In this document: one piece after another, positions 35,066 through 43,186 of the stretch
Position numbering within the stretch: the stretch's first letter is position 1
Layout: the number at the start of each line of letters is the position of its first letter
Assembly (NCBI RefSeq): GCF_007992115.1
Contig: NZ_BJZQ01000004.1
Span: 62,001-126,000, forward strand
Length of the DNA stretch: 64,000 nt
Source of the DNA: Aeromicrobium flavum
GTDB taxonomy: Bacteria; Actinomycetota; Actinomycetes; Propionibacteriales; Nocardioidaceae
Direction of reading: 5' to 3'
The notes under the pieces: generated by a model
What the model was told of the DNA's origin: nothing
What the model saw: only the letters and a program-made list of their open reading frames with translations
Database searches by the model: none
Position numbers and translations under genes: made by a program

Positions 35066-36331
35066 CTATGAGCCCTCAAGGTGCGCCGCAAAGCGATCCG
35101 CCGCAGCCTTCTGCATCGTCGGGGTCACGTGGCTGTAGATGTTCATCGTCGTCGTGATCGTCGAGTGTCCGAGTCGTTCTTGGACGACCTTGGGATGTTC
35201 TCCCAGTTCAAGCAGCAGGGTCGCGTGCGTGTGCCGCAGGCCCTTGAGGGTCAGCGCCGGCAGGTCGATGAGGTCGTCCTGCGCTCTCCGGACGCGGTAC
35301 CTCCAACGCCGGCTGATCTCGTTGGGCGACCGGATCTCGCCCGCGTCGTTGCCGAACACGTAGGCGTCGGCCCGCGCGAGGTCGAGGGAGATGGTTCCGC
35401 GCGTGGTCTTGTACGACTTGAGCACGGCCAGCGTCTCGGAATCGAGGTCGATCACGCGCGCCGAGCCGGTTTTCGTCGTCTTCGCCTTGTTGCGCACCGT
35501 GACGTCCGCAGCGCGCCTGATCGCGAGCCGGCCGGTCGCGAAGTTCAGGTCCGCCCAACGCAGCGCGAGTGCCTCGCCGCGGCGAACTCCGGTGTAGGCG
35601 ATGGCGTGCCACAGCGGGAAGAGGTCGTCGTCGAACACGTCCCGATTCCACCGCAGGAACGCATGGAGCTCGACGCCCGTCCAAGTAAGAATCTCGGGGC
35701 GCTGAGCCCGGATCTGTGAGGCGCGCGGGGCGTTGACCGTGCGCTTCTTTCGGGCCGGGTTGATCGCGATGATTCCTTCGTCCACGGCTGCGTCGAGGAT
35801 CGCCCCGAGGACGACGTGGACCTTGTTGACCGTGTTGGCCGCCAGCGGTGTGCCGTATCCCCGCTTGTCCCGCCGGCCAGAGGCCTCCAGTTCTCGGTAG
35901 TGCCGCCCGATTCTGGTGGCGGTCAGGTGGTCGAGCCGGATGTCGCCGAGCGCCGGGACGATGTGGTTGCGGATGATCTTCTCGTAGCCCAGCATCGTCG
36001 AGGCTTCGAGCCGCAGGGACGCACACCACGACGTGGCGAAGCTGCCGAGAGTTGGCACCCTCCCTTGGAACCGCTCGTTCTGGGCTCGCTTCTTCAGCGC
36101 AGCGGCCAAGGCGTCCTGCGCCTCCTCCAGGTTCTTGAAGCCACCACGGGTCAGCCGCGTGTCACCGAGTTCCGGCTGTTCGGGGTCCTTGGGGACGTAG
36201 ATCTGGAACCGCCACCGTCGGCCCTGGCGGGTGTCGTAGGCGGTGATCGACCCGGCGTGGCGAGACCGGGATCGGCGCTGGCGGTTCGCCGACGCCTGTT
36301 CGTCACCTCGGGTGGACGTTGACTGGGTCAT
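35066..36331 (-). CDS. int: tyrosine-type site-specific integrase
   Basis: A 421-residue recombinase. The N-terminal arm-binding domain contains 'SITAYDTRQGRRWRFQIYVPKD' (AP2-like). The core-binding SAM-like domain is about 85-190. Catalytic residues are Arg in 'YTGVRRGEALALRW' near 248, His-x-x-x in 'GLRHTHATLLLELGEHPK', Arg/His in 'QERLGHSTITTT', and the Tyr nucleophile in 'MNIYSHVTP' near 397. It integrates the element into tRNA-Ser(GGA). The XRE gene overlaps it by 4 nt upstream, so the two form one transcript. Confidence 0.96.
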   Translation of the reverse strand: MTQSTSTRGDEQASANRQRRSRSRHAGSITAYDTRQGRRWRFQIYVPKDPEQPELGDTRLTRGGFKNLEEAQDALAAALKKRAQNERFQGRVPTLGSFATSWCASLRLEASTMLGYEKIIRNHIVPALGDIRLDHLTATRIGRHYRELEASGRRDKRGYGTPLAANTVNKVHVVLGAILDAAVDEGIIAINPARKKRTVNAPRASQIRAQRPEILTWTGVELHAFLRWNRDVFDDDLFPLWHAIAYTGVRRGEALALRWADLNFATGRLAIRRAADVTVRNKAKTTKTGSARVIDLDSETLAVLKSYKTTRGTISLDLARADAYVFGNDAGEIRSPNEISRRWRYRVRRAQDDLIDLPALTLKGLRHTHATLLLELGEHPKVVQERLGHSTITTTMNIYSHVTPTMQKAAADRFAAHLEGS

Positions 36332-36942
36332 GGTGTGTCCGTGCTTGGGGCGGGCCCCCAGCGGCTCGGGTCTTCCTGCACAATGCGATCGGCGGCGGCG
36401 GGATCGAGCGCAACGATTCGGGCCTTGATGAAGAGCAGTCGATCTTCGTCCTTGGCAATCCGCGCCTCGTACTCAGCAGCCGTGGTGATGCCCTCATCCT
36501 GGCCCTTGGCCACGTGCATCTCGACCAGATTCTTGTTGAGCTCAATGCGGCGTCGTGTCGACTCCGCCTGCCCGTACCAGAACCACACGAGTCTACCCGC
36601 GATGAGCGGGCTGAGATCGCGCATCCATGCCCAGATCTCCTCGTCGAGATAGTCCCCGTCCGGCAGACCCGTCGGCGCCGGGGCATCCTCGGGCGGGGTA
36701 AGGAGCGCCGCCGGTGTCGTGTCCAAGACGTAGGCGAACACAACAAGATCGTCGACGTCGACACGGCGCTCTTCGTTCTCGATCTTGCTGATCGCGGAGT
36801 GAGAGATGGCGCGGCCCGCTCGTTGGACCCGTGACGCAAGTTCGCGCAGGTCCAAGCCCGCGCTCTGACGTGCACGTCGGAGGTTGGCCGCCACGTGGGC
36901 ATTGGTGTTGCCGGCTGGGTTCCCACGTTGCCGCTGTTTCAT
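36328..36942 (-). CDS. XRE-family repressor with C-terminal domain
   Basis: A 204-residue protein. ATG 36942 is chosen because a promoter (TTGCTG, 17 nt, TATGGT) places its transcription start at or next to this ATG, a leaderless arrangement common in actinobacteria; a GTG at 36,972 is an alternative. The HTH is 'ANLRRARQSAGLDLRELASR' to 'SHSAISKIENEERRVDVDDL'. The C-terminal part ('WAWMRDLSPLIAGRLVWFWYG', 'AEYEARIAKDEDRLLFIKARI') is helical and charged, perhaps for dimers. It probably represses the excisionase-like gene. It overlaps int by 4 nt. Confidence 0.85.
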   Translation of the reverse strand: MKQRQRGNPAGNTNAHVAANLRRARQSAGLDLRELASRVQRAGRAISHSAISKIENEERRVDVDDLVVFAYVLDTTPAALLTPPEDAPAPTGLPDGDYLDEEIWAWMRDLSPLIAGRLVWFWYGQAESTRRRIELNKNLVEMHVAKGQDEGITTAAEYEARIAKDEDRLLFIKARIVALDPAAADRIVQEDPSRWGPAPSTDTP

Positions 36943-36948
36943 ATAAGA

Positions 36949-36994
36949 ACCATACAACGCGATACTTGACACAGCAACTCGAGGCGCCTAGATT
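36949..36994. promoter_or_regulatory. overlapping divergent promoters for XRE and excisionase-like genes
   Basis: Plus strand: TTGACA 36,966-36,971, 17-nt spacer, TAGATT 36,989-36,994, reading to the excisionase-like gene. Minus strand: TTGCTG 36,977-36,972, 17-nt spacer, TATGGT 36,954-36,949, reading to the XRE gene. Each -35 box lies in the other promoter's spacer, so occupancy should be mutually exclusive. Confidence 0.7.
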
Positions 36995-36999
36995 CGAAG

Positions 37000-37017
37000 G
37001 ACTCCATTACTGGAGTC
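37000..37017. promoter_or_regulatory. candidate XRE operator at the excisionase-like transcription start
   Basis: A perfect inverted repeat GACTCCA-TTAC-TGGAGTC sits 5-22 nt after the -10 box of the plus-strand promoter, where a bound repressor would block initiation. Confidence 0.6.
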
Positions 37018-37036
37018 AGATGAGGCGGGGGCAGGC

Positions 37037-37246
37037 ATGCAGCCGAGCACGGTGACGATCGACCAGATCCGCAGTTCTCGCAGCCTGGTCATCACGCGAG
37101 TGGAAGCAGCGGCGGCGCTCGGCGTCGACCCGCGCACCGTGACCGTGGGGATCGAGAACGGCAGTATCCCCTCGGTCCGACTCGGCAGGCGAGTCGTCAT
37201 TCCACGCGAGAAGTTCCTGCGGCTGTTCGACCCGAAGGACGCGTGA
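37037..37246 (+). CDS. xis: excisionase-family HTH DNA-binding protein
   Basis: A 69-residue protein with a MerR/excisionase-type winged helix: 'VITRVEAAAALGVDPRTVTV', 'IENGSIPSVRLGRRVVIPREKFLRLF'. GGCGGGGGCAGGC precedes the ATG. Such small HTH_17 proteins direct the integrase toward excision or regulate element genes. Its own promoter overlaps that of the XRE repressor, forming a simple switch. The gene symbol is by analogy only. Confidence 0.8.
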   Translation: MQPSTVTIDQIRSSRSLVITRVEAAAALGVDPRTVTVGIENGSIPSVRLGRRVVIPREKFLRLFDPKDA

Positions 37247-37347
37247 CTCAACCTGCGCGGTTCGGCTGAACATAAAGGTGAGCGGCTCTGCCGCATTTCT
37301 CGCTTAGATGCCTTAAAGTAGAAATGTGGTCATGAGAGGCAACGCTG

Positions 37348-38655
37348 ATGGGTGAGTACATCGAGCGTCTGTGGCGACCCGATGACGCCGGTGGACTGAG
37401 CCGCAAGGACCGCACCCCTGGGCGCTTCCTGGCGTACGTGCCGGACGAGCTGGGGGATCACCTCCCGATCCTCGGAGCCGAGGCGCAGGAGGCCGCGGAG
37501 GACGCGCTGGCCGTGTTGGCGCGCGCCGACGAGCGGATCGGGGCGGGCGGCGGCTACCTGAACCACCTGCTGATCCGCTCCGAGTCCATCTCGTCGTCGT
37601 GGATCGAGGGAAACCGGGTCACCCCGAAGAGACTGGCGATCGCCGAGCTGCTGCATCACGGCCCCCGGCAGGCCCTCGACGTGGTGGCCAACGTGCGGGC
37701 CACGGAGTCGGCCATCGCGGATCTCGCGGAGCGGGACCACCCGATCACGACCGAAGACATCGTGACGCTGCAACACCTCATCGAGCCGCGCCTCGACCGG
37801 GGTCTCCGCCACGAGCAGAACTGGGTCGGCGGTGCCGGGTGGTCTCCGTTGCGTGCCGACTTCGTCCCGCCTCCCGAGAGCGAGGTGCCGCGCCTCGTCG
37901 CCGACCTGGCGCGCTTCCTCACAGCGACAGCGGGCAATCCGGTGGTGCGCGCAGCCATCGCGCACGCGCAGTTCGAGACGATCCACCCTTTCGTCGACGG
38001 CAACGGCCGCACCGGACGTGCGCTGATCCACACGGTGTTGCGTCGCGCCGACGCGGTCCGGCACACCCTCATCCCGATCAGCACCGTGCTCGCCGGCGAC
38101 ACGGACAGCTACATCGCCGGCCTGACCGGATACCGATCCGATCCACCCCAACTGGATGCATGGGTGACCGGGTTCGCCCTCGCTACCGAGCGCGCCACCG
38201 GCAATGCCGTGCGACTGGCCGAGAGCATCACCGCCCTCGATGAACAACTCCGCGACGAGTTGGTGTCCTTCCGCCGCGACCGCGGCCGAAGTCCGGCAGT
38301 GCCCCGTCGCGACGCGGCAGTGTGGCGGATCCTGGAGTCGCTGGCCGCAGAGCCGGTGATGACGGCCGAGTCGGTCAGCACCAAGTTGAACGTGTCGCCG
38401 GCGGCGGCCCACCGAGCGCTGACCGAACTCGCCGAGGCACAGATCCTGGGCCGGACGACCGACCGAGGGCGTCTGGTGTGCTGGACAGCCGACCGGCATC
38501 TGGCCCTGGTCACCCTCACTGAACGGAGCAACCGCGTCGGCGGTGCCGACACACGCGATCGCCGGCCCCGTCGTGGCTCGGCGGCACCCCAGATCAATGC
38601 GTTCGATCGACCCCGGTCGGCCCAACGGACCGATCCCGGCATCCAAGGCCCCTGA
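37348..38655 (+). CDS. Fic family protein (AMPylator-like), self-inhibited type
   Basis: A 435-residue protein. The Fic motif 'HPFVDGNGRTGR' at residues 213-224 is complete, including catalytic His213. An inhibitory helix with 'SISSSWIEGNRV' and Glu87 lies N-terminal, the class II (built-in) arrangement that keeps the enzyme off. A C-terminal winged helix (about 325-390, 'SVSTKLNVSPAAAHRALTELAE') is typical of long Fic proteins. It may transfer AMP to a host or plasmid protein, or act as a toxin-like control factor. It lies on the element before the relaxase, convergent with it. Confidence 0.92.
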   Translation: MGEYIERLWRPDDAGGLSRKDRTPGRFLAYVPDELGDHLPILGAEAQEAAEDALAVLARADERIGAGGGYLNHLLIRSESISSSWIEGNRVTPKRLAIAELLHHGPRQALDVVANVRATESAIADLAERDHPITTEDIVTLQHLIEPRLDRGLRHEQNWVGGAGWSPLRADFVPPPESEVPRLVADLARFLTATAGNPVVRAAIAHAQFETIHPFVDGNGRTGRALIHTVLRRADAVRHTLIPISTVLAGDTDSYIAGLTGYRSDPPQLDAWVTGFALATERATGNAVRLAESITALDEQLRDELVSFRRDRGRSPAVPRRDAAVWRILESLAAEPVMTAESVSTKLNVSPAAAHRALTELAEAQILGRTTDRGRLVCWTADRHLALVTLTERSNRVGGADTRDRRPRRGSAAPQINAFDRPRSAQRTDPGIQGP

Positions 38656-38673
38656 AGCTCGGGCCAGGCGCAC

Positions 38674-41600
38674 CTACAGCGAAGGACCTCGATCCGGCGA
38701 CGGATAGCGGGAGTGGCCGCGGTCCGACTCGCGGGCACGAACGACGCGGGCACGCTCCTCGACCTCGTGCCGCGCGCCGGCCCGTTCGGCGATGTAGTCG
38801 GCCGCATCCGCCACCCTGACCGCGGCGATGGTCGCGAGGTCACGGCGCGCTGCGTCGATGTGTCGCTGCCACCACGAGATCTGCTCGGCGGGCCTGATCG
38901 GGCGACCCGCAGCGCCGAACAGGCGGAGTCGCAGCGCGGCACGTTCGTCCTCCTGCGTGGCGAGCGTCGCTCCCAGCGCTTGCCACGCCGCGGCAAACTG
39001 CTGTCGTGCGCGAACCACTCGCGGGTCGGAGTCGGCGACCCGAGCGGCTGCTTCGTGAGCCCAGCTCGGGACGGATTCGCGGTGGTCGGGCAGCCGCCCC
39101 CACCGGTGCCGTCCGTGTTCCTGGATACTGGCGCATTGAGCCGACGCGTCCTCGACGGCGCGGGCGGCCGTTCGGCGTGCCCAACCACGGGTGGCGCGTT
39201 GGGCGGCTGATGCGGTCCACAGCCGTTCTCGTGCGTCGAGGTACTCCGTGCCGTCGATGACGGCCTGCTCGATCAGCGGGGCCGACACCTCCGACTCCGT
39301 GCTCGTCACTCGCGCTTGGGCGGCGTCGACCTCGGCGTGGCGATGCTCGATCTCCGCCTGGTGCTCGCTGCCTTGCTCGGCCAGGACGATGTCGACCTGC
39401 TTCCACCACTGGACCTGGTCGGCGGCGTGGTCGACCAGCGCGGCGAGCCGGCTCCGTTCGGCGTTGACGATCGCGACCGGGCCACGGTCGACCAGACCTG
39501 CGACGGCTTCGGCCGCCAACGCGGTGGCGTGAGCCAGCCCTCGGTCGGCGCGGTCGCGCTGCGCGGCATCGATGAACTGGTCGCGGGCGTCGGTTAGGTC
39601 GGAGGCGACAAGATGCAGCAAGTTGTTCCCGCGTCCTCGGGTCATACCGACGTACACACTCGAGGCGTTGAGACCGTCGCTCACGATCGTGTGCGACCCG
39701 GTCGCGGTGATGCCTTGGACGCCATACGCGGTGCAGGCGTACGCCAGGTGTGTGTGCTCGCGCACATAGGCGGCCGGCAGCGGCACCGTGCGCTGGATTC
39801 CTCCGCCCGGTTCTGCCGGTCGCACCCAGACGGCGCCGTCGTCGTTGACGTACTGCACGCGCCACATCTGGCGGTTTGCGACAGAGATCGCTGGGTCGTT
39901 CCGGCGGGTCTGGAGCAGGTCGCCAACCCCGATCGGCAAACCGTCGTTTCCCACCGCGATGCGTGTGTCGTCGACCAGTCCCGCTGCAACGCCGCGCTCA
40001 CGGATGGCCTCGTTGAGCTGCCGTGCTTCGTCGTTGGACGCCACCGTGATCGACTCACCATCTCGGGCCTGCGAGGCGACCAGATCGTGTGCCGCGTCGG
40101 CGTCGGCGTGCAGACGGATCAGCCCGAGTCGGTGGAGCTCGTCGAACACCGCGCCGGGGTCGCGACCGTCGCGCATCCGGACGGTCAGGGTGGCGTACTC
40201 GGGGTCGGTGAACCGATGGACCTGTGCCATGTCGATCGTCCGGCCGCGCAACTCGGCGGCGATGTTGAGCACGCCTCCACGTCCGACGGCGGGCAGCTGC
40301 GCGCGATCACCGACCAGCGCGATCTTCGCACCGGCCTCGTTGGCCACGGTCAGCAGCGCGATGGCGGTCCGCTGGTCCAACATCCCGGCCTCGTCGACGA
40401 CGATCCTCTCCCCGGCCTGCACCGCGGCGTGAAGTGGGATGCCGGCGTACGGCACTCCCGTCTGCGGGTCGGGCTCGCCGACTGCGAGGCGGGTCCAGAC
40501 GCCGTCGGCGTTCCAGCGCCAGCCGTGGGCGTGGACCAAGGCCGCGACCGACTCGGCTTCGATGCCCAGCTCACGGTGCGCGACCTCGGCGGCGACCTTG
40601 GTCGGTGCGACCACCCGCACTCGCCCGCCCTCGGCCCTGATCGCCTCGATGGCCGTCGCGAGCATGGTCGTCTTCCCGGCACCGGCAGCGCCCTCGACGA
40701 TCACCAGGGGATCAGTCGAGGCGACTACTGCCGCTGCCCGCACCTGATCGGCGTCCAGTTCCTGCCGCAGCGATGCGGCATGGACGGTGGCGTCGGGGAG
40801 CTCTACCGAGTGGTCGGCGACGCGCGCTGTCAGCAGGTCCCGCAGCCGAGTCTCGTCAGCGACGACCGCGAGCGAGGTCCAGTGCGCGACGTGCTCCGGC
40901 ATGGGCGCCTCGGGCGGCAGGATCGAGAAGCAGTCGCTTGCTGCCAGGGCGGTCGCGAGCTCGATGAACTCGCGCAGGTCAGCCGGGGCGGCCCGCACCC
41001 CTGACTCGTTCACGACCCGTGCCACCTGCTCGCCGATGGTGTGGGTGGTCCACGCCGATGCGGTGGCGGCGCAGCGGTTCAAGGCTCGCGAGGCGACCTG
41101 TTGCGCCGACAATTCGTCGAGCGAAGCCGCCGCCAGCCGTCGCTGCTGCACCAGGGCATCGGGGTCGCAGCCTGCCGCGCGCAGTTCGGCGACCCAGGCA
41201 GACTCCTCGCGCAGCGTCGTGGGCTTCTTCGCCGGACGATCAAGCGCCCACGCCCGGGCACGCAGGCGCACCGCCACCGCCGGGCCGATCGCTTCGCCGG
41301 GGTGGTCGTCCTGCCACCCATCCTCAAGCCGTTCCAGATTGCGGCACACCTGTTCGGCGCGCTTGCTCATGGCGCGATTGAACGGCTCCAACTCGACGAC
41401 TTCACCCGAGACCGGGTCCAGGGTCAGACCCCGGCGGTCCAGCACGGCCGCGAGCTCCGGATGCGCGGCCAACACGTCCGTCCCGAGTGCCCGGATCGCT
41501 CCTTGCTGCTTGAACAACGCCGCGGTGTCCAGGCCACGCCACTGACCGGCAGCCCACACGCGAGTGCCGATCTGGAGATGGACGTGGCGGTGGGGATCAC

Positions 41601-42096
41601 CGGCGCGTGAGGTCCGGTGCGCCACCGCGACGGTCTGCAATCGCTCGACCGGCACGACCTCCTGACGTCCCCGAGGGCCCACGCGAGTGACCGAGTGGCG
41701 GGCCAGCCAGTGCTGGATCTGCGCCACCGCGTCCTGCTGCGCGGTGCCCAGCGCTTCCGAGACGTCCGGATACAGGGCGGCTGCGATCGACAGGCTCTTC
41801 GGAGCGTTGACCACCATCTCGGCGAACCGCGGTGAGCCGCGGCGACCATCCCCGGACAGACGTGGAACACCCATCGACCGCGACGTCATCGGATTGGTCC
41901 AGTCGACCCACCCCGCGTAGGTGGCGGGATCCAGATCCCGCGAAGCAACCACCGCGCCCGCGCCGTCCAGCGTGGTGAACGAAGCCACCGAACCGTCAGC
42001 ACCCAAGTAGTAGTCATCGGCCCGTGAGCGCTCAGCCTCGACATAGCGGCGCGCGTCAGCGCCGCTACCTCGAAACAAGATCACTCCGCCGTGCAT
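38674..42096 (-). CDS. MobF-type relaxase-helicase (TraA/TrwC-like)
   Basis: An 1140-residue protein. The start is placed at ATG 42096 ('MHGGVILFRGSG'), the conserved start of this actinobacterial family; the open frame runs 123 codons further without coding character. The relaxase domain (about 1-300) has the metal-binding 'DPHRHVHLQIGTRVW' His cluster near 168. A RecD-like helicase follows with Walker A 'IVEGAAGAGKTTMLA' near 468 and 'ERIVVDEAGMLDQRT'. The last 300 residues are helical. It would nick at oriT and unwind DNA for transfer. No coupling protein is near. Confidence 0.93.
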   Translation of the reverse strand: MHGGVILFRGSGADARRYVEAERSRADDYYLGADGSVASFTTLDGAGAVVASRDLDPATYAGWVDWTNPMTSRSMGVPRLSGDGRRGSPRFAEMVVNAPKSLSIAAALYPDVSEALGTAQQDAVAQIQHWLARHSVTRVGPRGRQEVVPVERLQTVAVAHRTSRAGDPHRHVHLQIGTRVWAAGQWRGLDTAALFKQQGAIRALGTDVLAAHPELAAVLDRRGLTLDPVSGEVVELEPFNRAMSKRAEQVCRNLERLEDGWQDDHPGEAIGPAVAVRLRARAWALDRPAKKPTTLREESAWVAELRAAGCDPDALVQQRRLAAASLDELSAQQVASRALNRCAATASAWTTHTIGEQVARVVNESGVRAAPADLREFIELATALAASDCFSILPPEAPMPEHVAHWTSLAVVADETRLRDLLTARVADHSVELPDATVHAASLRQELDADQVRAAAVVASTDPLVIVEGAAGAGKTTMLATAIEAIRAEGGRVRVVAPTKVAAEVAHRELGIEAESVAALVHAHGWRWNADGVWTRLAVGEPDPQTGVPYAGIPLHAAVQAGERIVVDEAGMLDQRTAIALLTVANEAGAKIALVGDRAQLPAVGRGGVLNIAAELRGRTIDMAQVHRFTDPEYATLTVRMRDGRDPGAVFDELHRLGLIRLHADADAAHDLVASQARDGESITVASNDEARQLNEAIRERGVAAGLVDDTRIAVGNDGLPIGVGDLLQTRRNDPAISVANRQMWRVQYVNDDGAVWVRPAEPGGGIQRTVPLPAAYVREHTHLAYACTAYGVQGITATGSHTIVSDGLNASSVYVGMTRGRGNNLLHLVASDLTDARDQFIDAAQRDRADRGLAHATALAAEAVAGLVDRGPVAIVNAERSRLAALVDHAADQVQWWKQVDIVLAEQGSEHQAEIEHRHAEVDAAQARVTSTESEVSAPLIEQAVIDGTEYLDARERLWTASAAQRATRGWARRTAARAVEDASAQCASIQEHGRHRWGRLPDHRESVPSWAHEAAARVADSDPRVVRARQQFAAAWQALGATLATQEDERAALRLRLFGAAGRPIRPAEQISWWQRHIDAARRDLATIAAVRVADAADYIAERAGARHEVEERARVVRARESDRGHSRYPSPDRGPSL

Positions 42097-42406
42097 GCTC
42101 CGCTGCGTTTCTAGTATCGCAAAATGTGTATCTACCACGGTAGCATACGTCCATTCGAGTCGAGAAGCGAATTTCGAGGCGGTTGACGCGATCGACGTAG
42201 TAACGGCGGTGGCGTTGGCTCCGTCGATGGCGTCGCAGCTGATAAGTCCGACCTGGAGCTCCTCATAAATTCCCAGGACGGCAAGGTGTGGCTGGTTTGA
42301 CGAGCGGGCGCAAGTGATGGTCACGGACCACCGCCACCCGATATCAACGTTCTCCGCAGAACCCGCTGGTCGCCTCTTGTCGATGGCCGTCGGGGAGATG
42401 ACGAAC
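42097..42406. other. non-coding region upstream of relaxase, candidate oriT
   Basis: 310 nt without a convincing gene, lower GC than around it. At 42,128-42,148 an imperfect inverted repeat GTATCTACC-AC-GGTAGCATAC could be a hairpin next to a nick site, because MobF oriTs are usually beside the relaxase gene. The open frame extending from the relaxase through here has no coding character. Confidence 0.4.
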
Positions 42407-42818
42407 ATGAAGGAGTTGCTTGCTGCCGCCGCCGGGACCTTCGTCGTCGCTGCCGGGGTGACCACTTTGGCGGGCTCCGCTTGGGGCGATGAGTAACCTC
42501 CTCCGGCCGAACCGACCGCCTACGTCGCCGCCTCTGGGGTGACCCCTGATGGTCGTACATACGGACCACTTGCCGATGATCTGAAGGCCGCGGTTCCGTA
42601 TCTGGTGAGCGTGCACGGAGACCACGGAGGATTCGGTTACACGGAATCCGACTTGGTGTTTGCCGAGCCGCCCGCCGACTTGGGGCCCGACGACCCGGGA
42701 CCCTCGGAGTACGTAGAGAACAGTCCCAAGACTGTTCCCCGTCTACGCCGAGGATGGCAAGACGCGGATTGACACGTTCACCTTGAGCGAGCCGGTTCAC
42801 GAAGCGAGCCAGGACTAA
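42407..42818 (+). pseudogene. broken gene for a small secreted protein
   Basis: GGGGAG precedes ATG 42407. The start 'MKELLAAAAGTFVVAAGVTT' is a signal peptide. The frame is cut by TAA at 42,494, then continues in the same frame ('PTAYVAASGVTPDGRTYGPL', 'LVSVHGDHGGFGYTESDLVF'). A frameshift near 42,735 is needed to reach the sensible end 'YAEDGKTRIDTFTLSEPVH' before TAA 42,816. Two lesions make it a pseudogene. The family is not recognised. Confidence 0.75.
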
Positions 42819-43121
42819 CCAATCGATCCGGATCTCACGAAACCCGCATGTTCTCTGGCGCGAGATTGCGGCTTCGTCGACCACGACCAGCAGCCTGACG
42901 CGATCACCCAGAGACGCGAGTTCTCGCATCTAAAATTCGCAATCTGGGACGAAGCAGACTCCACCAGGTCGCGGTGATCCACGAGCTCGGCCTCAACCGG
43001 TGCCGGCAGTCGAGCGAGCCTCGTCAAGTGGCGCTCGACCACACGCTGCCCGCCGGCCGACAAACGATGGAAGGCCAGGAGCGCAGCTCGAAAGGGTCGC
43101 CCGTGCCGAGCTCGTGCCGTA
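42819..43121. other. intergenic stretch with no recognisable gene
   Basis: About 300 nt. Short frames on both strands lack ribosome sites and recognisable similarity. A minus-strand frame containing 'FHRLSAGGQRVVERHLTRL' has a helical look and may be a remnant of an XRE-type regulator, but this cannot be supported. Confidence 0.4.
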
Positions 43122-43170
43122 AACGAAGAACACTCCCGAACGCCGTGAGAGTTTGGGAGTGTTCTTCGTT
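43122..43170 (-). terminator. strong terminator after the S1 protease pseudogene
   Basis: A 20-bp stem (43,122-43,141 with 43,151-43,170, one G-T pair) and 9-nt loop, 17 nt after the protease stop codon on the minus strand. The minus-strand stem ends in TTCTTCGTT. The intact terminator shows the gene was once functional. Confidence 0.85.
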
Positions 43171-43186
43171 CTTCGGGGCTGCCCGG

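Noticed and set aside
42097-42465. Extending the relaxase 123 codons upstream
   Set aside because: The family starts at 'MHGGVILFRG'; the extra residues lack coding character and cover the candidate oriT.
42815-43063. Short minus-strand frame ending in the element's non-coding stretch
   Set aside because: Helical look only; no start signal and no recognisable family.
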